From assembly GCA_025359585.1 (NCBI GenBank), contig JANYFX010000246.1, forward strand, positions 1 to 8,287: a stretch of 8,287 bases of DNA. Direction: 5' to 3'. The notes beneath the pieces were generated by a model. The model saw nothing but the letters and a program-made list of their open reading frames with translations, did no database searches and was not told where the DNA came from. Made by a program: the position numbers and the translations under genes. The DNA comes from Rhizobacter sp. (lineage in GTDB: Bacteria > Pseudomonadota > Gammaproteobacteria > Burkholderiales > Burkholderiaceae_C). Shown piece after piece: positions 4,895 through 8,287 of the stretch (position 1 is the first letter of the stretch; every line of letters begins with the position of its first letter).

Positions 4895-5911
4895 CTATTG
4901 CATGAAGCCGATGCTTGCCCTGCGCGGGCCGGTGTCGGGCAGGTCGGCCGGCTTGACGTGATCTCTCCCGGCGAGCTTGGCGTTGCCGAACGCCGCCATC
5001 CACGCGCGGCGCATGTTGCGCGGGGCCATCTCGCTCATGGCGTCGAGCACGTCGCTGTGCGGCTCGGTCTCGAAGCGTTCGCCCCAGCCGTGGTCGGCGC
5101 GGATCGTGCGGTAGAGCTTGGCGGCGATGTGGCGGGCCGCGTCGCGGTCGGGGGCCTGAACTTCGTAGACATTCATGCGGTTCAGGATCGGGTCGGGAAT
5201 GGCGCGGCCGTCGTTGGCGGTGGCGACCCAGATCACCTGGCTCGCATCGATCGGCACCTCGGCGAATTCGTCGGTGAAGCTGCCGGCGGTGTCGTGTTCG
5301 AGCAGGCTGTACAGCGCGCCAAGCGGGTCGTAGGCGTGCTCGCCGCCGGCCTTGTCGATCTCGTCGACCACCATCACCGGGTTGGCGTACTGGCCGTCGA
5401 CCAGCGTTTCGAACACCTTGCCGGGGCGCGCGCCTTTCCATTGGCTCGACGCGCCCGAGAGCACCCAGCCGGCGGTCATCGAGCTCATCGACAGAAAGCC
5501 CATGCCGGTGCCGAGCAGCAATGACAGTTCGCGCGCGAAGTGGGTCTTGCCGATGCCGGGCGGCCCGAGCAGCAAGAGCGGCGTGATCTCGAGCGCGTCG
5601 CGGCTGTCTTCGCACAGCGCGAGCTGGCGTTTGATGTCGTCGAGCACTTCGACGAAGTTGGGCAGATCGTCGTAGAGGTGGTCCATCACCGGCAGGCCGG
5701 AGGGCTTGACCTGAAAACGCTCGGGGCCCTTCTCGAGCATGCGCTCGTAGGTGGAGCGCAGGCTTTCGTGCTCCTTGGCGGGCAGCTTGTCGAGCTTGCG
5801 GCCGACCTCGTCGACGCGGTAGAGGCTGCGCATGCGGGCGATCGGTATGCCCGAACCCTGGCTGCCCGGCGGTCGGGCCGACACGGTCACGAGATCGTTC
5901 GAAGCGGTCAT
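4895..5911 (-). CDS. Lon-like AAA+ ATPase without protease domain
   Basis: The 338-residue product has an N-terminal region of about 70 residues rich in charged residues, a linker L-P-x-M-D-H-L-Y-D-D-L resembling the sequence before the Lon ATPase domain, and one AAA+ module: Walker A G-P-P-G-I-G-K-T at 116-123, Walker B V-M-V-V-D-E-I-D at 179-186, sensor 1 Asn233 (V-A-T-A-N-D), arginine-finger candidate Arg245 (P-I-L-N-R-M) and a sensor-2 region A-P-R-N-M-R-R at 296-302. After it there are only about 35 residues, so neither the Ser/Lys dyad domain of Lon nor another effector domain is present. It probably remodels or unfolds a protein partner in the cytoplasm; the partner is unknown. The start is fixed by GGTGGAGG 8 bases upstream. 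It converges on the acyltransferase gene with 17 bases between stops. All ATPase residues look intact. Confidence 0.88.
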   Translation of the reverse strand: MTASNDLVTVSARPPGSQGSGIPIARMRSLYRVDEVGRKLDKLPAKEHESLRSTYERMLEKGPERFQVKPSGLPVMDHLYDDLPNFVEVLDDIKRQLALCEDSRDALEITPLLLLGPPGIGKTHFARELSLLLGTGMGFLSMSSMTAGWVLSGASSQWKGARPGKVFETLVDGQYANPVMVVDEIDKAGGEHAYDPLGALYSLLEHDTAGSFTDEFAEVPIDASQVIWVATANDGRAIPDPILNRMNVYEVQAPDRDAARHIAAKLYRTIRADHGWGERFETEPHSDVLDAMSEMAPRNMRRAWMAAFGNAKLAGRDHVKPADLPDTGPRRASIGFMQ

Positions 5912-6047
5912 GGAATGAACCTCCACCAACAGTGCGCTGCAAGCATTCAAACACGATTCACGCGCGACCATCGGGCGATCAGCGCGACAAACCCGACGCT
6001 ATTGCATACGGGAGAGAGCGTGCAGGTTGTGTGCCAGGGCCCGGGCT
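5912..6047 (-). other. Intergenic region upstream of the AAA+ ATPase gene
   Basis: These 136 bases lie between the end of the GGDEF gene and the start of the ATPase gene, both on the minus strand. Apart from the ATPase ribosome binding site I find no convincing sigma70 or heat-shock promoter and no hairpin with a T-run. A short GC palindrome (GCCCGGGC, around 6039-6046) next to the GGDEF stop is too short to call a terminator. Co-transcription of the ATPase with the upstream gspF/GGDEF genes cannot be excluded. Confidence 0.4.
5920..5927 (-). promoter_or_regulatory. Strong ribosome binding site of the AAA+ ATPase gene
   Basis: The minus strand reads GGTGGAGG with 8 bases to the ATG at 5911-5909. 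It rules out an in-frame upstream start at 5971 that would add 20 residues unlike the family. Confidence 0.8.
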
Positions 6048-6923
6048 TCAGGCCGCTGCCGCCGTGACGGGCTGAGGCACGGCGGCAGCACCCACCCGGT
6101 TCTTTCCGCCGCGCTTGGCCTCGTACATCGCCGAGTCGGCCTGGGCCAGAAGGCCGTCGAATGAAAGCGGCCCGGCCGCGCGAATCGACACGCCGACGCT
6201 GACGGTGGGCTGCACCGCCGCGCCGCCGTCGGTGACGATGCGGGTTTCGGCCACGCTGGCGCGCACCCGTTCTGCCACCTGCAATGCCAGCGGCAGGTCG
6301 GTGGCCGGCAGCAGGGCCACGAACTCTTCGCCGCCGTAGCGGGCCAGCAGGTCGACGTCGCGCAGGCTCGCCTTGCAGGCGCGGGCCACCTCGATCAACA
6401 CGCGGTCGCCGGCGGCGTGGCCGTGCGCATCGTTGATGGACTTGAAGTTGTCGACGTCGAGCAGCAGCACGCAGACCGGCTCCTGGGCCAGGCGCGCGTG
6501 TGCGAATCGGCGCTCGCCCACGACGAAGAAGTGGCGCCGGTTGAAGGCGCCGGTGAGCGGGTCGGTGACCGACAGCCACTCGGCCGCGCGGCGCGCGCGC
6601 TCGGCGTCTTGCAGCAGCGAGATCACGAGCCAGGTCACGGGCGGCGCGATCAGGGACGGGATGCCGGCGCTCATCAGCAACGAGACCCAGAGCTCGTGCG
6701 ACGAGCGGTGGATCAGCAGGTTGATCACGAGCGCCATGCCGAGCGAGGCCAGGATGCCGATCAGCGTGACGACCGCGCAGGTTTTCCAGCGCCCGAAGCG
6801 CAGCACCATGGCGCGCAGAAAGCGCTTGTACACGCTGCGGTCGGCGCTCGGGTCGGACTCGGCCCAGGCGTCGAGCGCCCAGGTGTCGGCCCATTCCTGG
6901 CCGGCGGTTTCGAGCGGTGCCAT
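6048..6923 (-). CDS. Membrane-anchored diguanylate cyclase (GGDEF domain) translationally coupled to gspF
   Basis: The 291-residue product has a soluble N-terminal part of about 45 residues, two membrane helices at about 48-71 and 78-104, a short helix D-A-E-R-A-R-R-A-A-E-W and a GGDEF domain from about 115 to 280. It contains D-P-L-T-G-A-F-N-R-R at 121-130, the metal-binding L-D-V-D-N-F-K-S-I-N-D segment at 155-165, the active-site G-G-E-E-F at 197-201 and, five residues before it, R-D-V-D (188-191), the RxxD inhibitory site. It should make c-di-GMP from two GTP at the inner membrane and be subject to product inhibition. No EAL domain and no extracellular sensor domain: the loop between the helices is only a few residues. 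The ATG shares its A with the TGA of gspF (TGATG), so translation is probably coupled. Longer in-frame extensions overlap gspF and have no homology. Confidence 0.93.
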   Translation of the reverse strand: MAPLETAGQEWADTWALDAWAESDPSADRSVYKRFLRAMVLRFGRWKTCAVVTLIGILASLGMALVINLLIHRSSHELWVSLLMSAGIPSLIAPPVTWLVISLLQDAERARRAAEWLSVTDPLTGAFNRRHFFVVGERRFAHARLAQEPVCVLLLDVDNFKSINDAHGHAAGDRVLIEVARACKASLRDVDLLARYGGEEFVALLPATDLPLALQVAERVRASVAETRIVTDGGAAVQPTVSVGVSIRAAGPLSFDGLLAQADSAMYEAKRGGKNRVGAAAVPQPVTAAAA

Positions 6924-8137
6924 CACTTGACCCAGGTGTTGAGCTGGATGATGGGCAAGAGCACGGCGAGCACGATCAGCATCACGACCGCGCCCATCGC
7001 CACGATCAGCAGCGGCTCCAGGATCGTGGCCATCTGCATCGCGCGGCGCTGCACTTCCATGCCGAGCTGGCGCGCGGCGCGCTCTAACATCAGCGGCAGC
7101 TGGCCGGTTTGTTCGCCGAGGCGCGAGAACATCGCGAGCAAGCCCGGAAAGCGCTTCTTGCCGGCCAGCGCCGAGGCGAGCGGAGCGCCTTCGCGCACCT
7201 GCACCAGCGCGTCCATCGCGTCGGCGCGCATCGCGCGGTTCGAGAGTGTTTCGGCGGCGGCTTGCAGCGCTTTGAGGATCGGCACACCGGCGCTCGCGAG
7301 CATCGCCAGCGTGCCGGCAAAACGCGCTGCGTTGTAGCCGCGTGCGAGCTTGCCGATCAGCGGCAGCGTGAGCCACGCGGCGTCGAAGCGCTCGCGGAAG
7401 GCTTCGTTGCGCAGCATCCAGGTCAGCAAGGCGAACCCGGCCGCGAGCAGCAGCGCGAGCAGCCAGCCCCAGCTGCGCAGGAAGCCGCTGATCGAAAGCA
7501 TGGCGATCGTCAGCGCCGGCAGGGCGCGCTTGGAATTGGTGAACACCGAGGCGACCTGCGGCACGACGTAGGTGACGAGAAAGATCACGATCACGACCGC
7601 GATCAGCGACACGATGGCCGGGTAGAGCGTGGCGCCGATGAGCTTGGCCTTGAGTTCCTGGCGCGCTTCGAGGTCATCGGCCAGGCGCTCGAGCACACCG
7701 CCGAGCGCACCGCTCTGTTCACCGGCCGCGACCACGCCGCGATAGACCTCGTCGAACTCGCGCGGCGCGCTGCCGAGGGCACGCGCGAACGGCGAACCGC
7801 CGTTGACTTCGCTGCGCAGGTGCGCCACGAGTTCACGCTGGCGCGGGTCTTCGGCTTCGTCGCTGAGCGCGGTCAATGCCCGTTCCAGCGGCAGGCCGGA
7901 GCCGACCAGGCCGGCGAGCTGGCGCGTCCAGACCGTGAGGCCGGTGGAATTGAAAACGCGGCGCGTGAAGCGCAGGCCTTCGCCTTGTGTGCCGGCCGAG
8001 GCGACCTGCGTGACGCTGAGCGGCACCAGCGATTGCGCGCGCAATTGCGTGCGCGCGGCCTTGGCGTTTTCGGCGTCGAGCAGGCCGCTCGTGGACTTGC
8101 CGCTCGCGTCCAGCGCTTCGAATTTGTAGGCAGGCAT
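6923..8137 (-). CDS. gspF: Type II secretion system inner-membrane platform protein GspF
   Basis: The 404-residue product has the standard length and organisation of GspF: N-terminal M-P-A-Y-K-F-E-A-L-D-A-S-G-K, two homologous T2SF domains at about 72-193 and 274-395, and three membrane helices at about 170-192, 224-242 and 376-396. The first domain has L-E-R-A-L-x-A-L and V-A-A-G-E-Q-S-G-x-L; the second repeats the pattern with L-A-S-A-G-V-P-I-L-K-A-L and R-L-G-E-Q-T-G-Q-L. The C-terminus L-P-I-I-Q-L-N-T is typical. GspF sits in the inner membrane and connects the ATPase GspE to pseudopilus assembly. The start at 8137 matches the family N-terminus, but there is no Shine-Dalgarno sequence; a GC-rich hairpin ends 6 bases upstream. 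A TTG at 8209 would read through repeat DNA and is unlikely. gspE lies immediately upstream; the next gene downstream is a diguanylate cyclase instead of gspG. Confidence 0.95.
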   Translation of the reverse strand: MPAYKFEALDASGKSTSGLLDAENAKAARTQLRAQSLVPLSVTQVASAGTQGEGLRFTRRVFNSTGLTVWTRQLAGLVGSGLPLERALTALSDEAEDPRQRELVAHLRSEVNGGSPFARALGSAPREFDEVYRGVVAAGEQSGALGGVLERLADDLEARQELKAKLIGATLYPAIVSLIAVVIVIFLVTYVVPQVASVFTNSKRALPALTIAMLSISGFLRSWGWLLALLLAAGFALLTWMLRNEAFRERFDAAWLTLPLIGKLARGYNAARFAGTLAMLASAGVPILKALQAAAETLSNRAMRADAMDALVQVREGAPLASALAGKKRFPGLLAMFSRLGEQTGQLPLMLERAARQLGMEVQRRAMQMATILEPLLIVAMGAVVMLIVLAVLLPIIQLNTWVK

Positions 8138-8143
8138 GTCAGA

Positions 8144-8221
8144 GGGGCGCCGGGCCGCCCCAAGGCCGTCTGCGCCCCTTCGGGGGGCAGCGCCGGAGCG
8201 AAGCGACAAGCGTGGGGGTCG
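8144..8221. repeat. GC-rich double-hairpin intergenic repeat between gspE and gspF
   Basis: This fills most of the 90-base gap between gspE and gspF. It contains GGGGCG (8144-8149) against CGCCCC (8156-8161), then CTGCGCCCC, loop TTCG, GGGGGCAG (8170-8190), a stem of 8 bp with one bulged base and a stable UUCG-type loop, and ends in an AGCGTGGGGGTC-like tail. I recall very similar sequences (GGGCCGCCCCAAGG ... GGGGGGCAGC ... GTGGGGGTC) between genes in many Burkholderiales; copy number in this genome cannot be checked from the window. No open frame through it is protein-like. Confidence 0.65.
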
Positions 8222-8227
8222 TCATGC

Positions 8228-8287
8228 TCATTCGCGTGTCACCCGCATCACCTCTTCGGCCGACGTGACACCTTCGGCCACGAGCCG
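8228..8287 (-). CDS. gspE: C-terminal end of type II secretion ATPase GspE (start outside window)
   Basis: The last 19 codons and the TGA stop (8230-8228) are present. They read G-V-T-S-A-E-E-V-M-R-V-T-R-E, which matches the conserved C-terminus of GspE/PulE-type ATPases (T-x-x-E-E-V-L-R-V-T). The position directly upstream of gspF on the same strand supports this. GspE is the cytoplasmic hexameric ATPase that drives type II secretion and binds GspF and GspL. Nothing can be said about its motifs, which lie outside the window. Confidence 0.8.
   Translation of the reverse strand, partial: RLVAEGVTSAEEVMRVTRE

Noticed and set aside
4433..5524. Plus-strand 363-codon open frame across the acyltransferase end and the ATPase gene
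   Set aside because: Shadow frame: Ala/Val/Gly/Arg-rich without recognisable domain and antisense to the ATPase motifs.
4095..5954. Minus-strand 619-codon open frame overlapping the ATPase and acyltransferase genes
   Set aside because: Different frame from the real AAA+ gene, low-complexity Arg/Gln-rich translation and no motifs; the AAA+ frame has all catalytic motifs and a strong ribosome binding site.
6417..7337. Plus-strand 306-codon open frame opposite gspF and the GGDEF gene
   Set aside because: Antisense to two clearly recognised genes and without protein-like features.
6924..7376. N-terminal extension of the GGDEF protein reading into gspF
   Set aside because: The extension is low-complexity Arg/Ala-rich and lies in a shadow frame of gspF; the TGATG overlap gives a natural start at 6923.
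8138..8209. Longer GspF from a TTG at 8209
   Set aside because: The added 24 residues are translated repeat DNA; family members begin with M-P-A-Y-x-F/Y at the position of the ATG at 8137.
1..8287. CRISPR array, tRNA or rRNA gene, transposase, toxin-antitoxin pair or phage defence cluster
   Set aside because: No regularly spaced direct repeats, no tRNA-like cloverleaf noticed, and no gene with transposase, integrase, toxin or defence motifs; the AAA+ ATPase alone is not evidence for a defence system.

Overview
The window looks like chromosomal DNA of a high-GC betaproteobacterium, most likely of the order Burkholderiales (Rubrivivax/Leptothrix/Methylibium-like). The grounds are strong G/C bias at third codon positions, a general (type II) secretion gspE-gspF pair, a small bacterial globin and PAS hybrid kinase typical of this group, and between gspE and gspF a GC-rich double-hairpin intergenic element of a kind I associate with Burkholderiales genomes. 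The genus is an inference.

Layout from left to right: (1) the 3' part of a PAS / histidine kinase / receiver hybrid sensor (+, enters from the left edge); (2) a single-domain bacterial globin (-), tail to tail with the kinase with only 3 bases between the stop codons; (3) a 355-base divergent intergenic region with several inverted repeats; (4) a 75-residue lipoprotein (+); (5) a four-helix membrane protein of unknown function (+); (6) a DUF1203 protein (+); (7) a short intergenic stretch with a dispersed-repeat-like palindrome and a promoter-like site whose spacer is an 18-base perfect palindrome, leading into (8) a membrane acyltransferase-3 family protein (+) of visibly lower G+C; (9) a Lon-like AAA+ ATPase without a protease domain (-), convergent with the acyltransferase; (10) a leftward operon end: gspE (only its last 19 codons, at the right edge), gspF, and a membrane diguanylate cyclase whose ATG overlaps the gspF stop codon.

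How the genes fit together: the best supported functional grouping is gspE-gspF-GGDEF, where a c-di-GMP synthase is co-transcribed and probably translationally coupled to the inner-membrane platform protein of the type II secretion system. The kinase and globin are convergent and need not be co-regulated, but both could respond to O2, NO or redox state. The other genes (lipoprotein, four-helix protein, DUF1203, acyltransferase, AAA+ ATPase) look like single transcription units with no obvious shared pathway.

I found no tRNA, rRNA, CRISPR array, transposase or complete mobile element. I do not see a wholly new multi-gene system. The most unusual signals are the palindrome embedded in the acyltransferase promoter, the gspF/diguanylate cyclase coupling, and the repeat element placed at the start of gspF.
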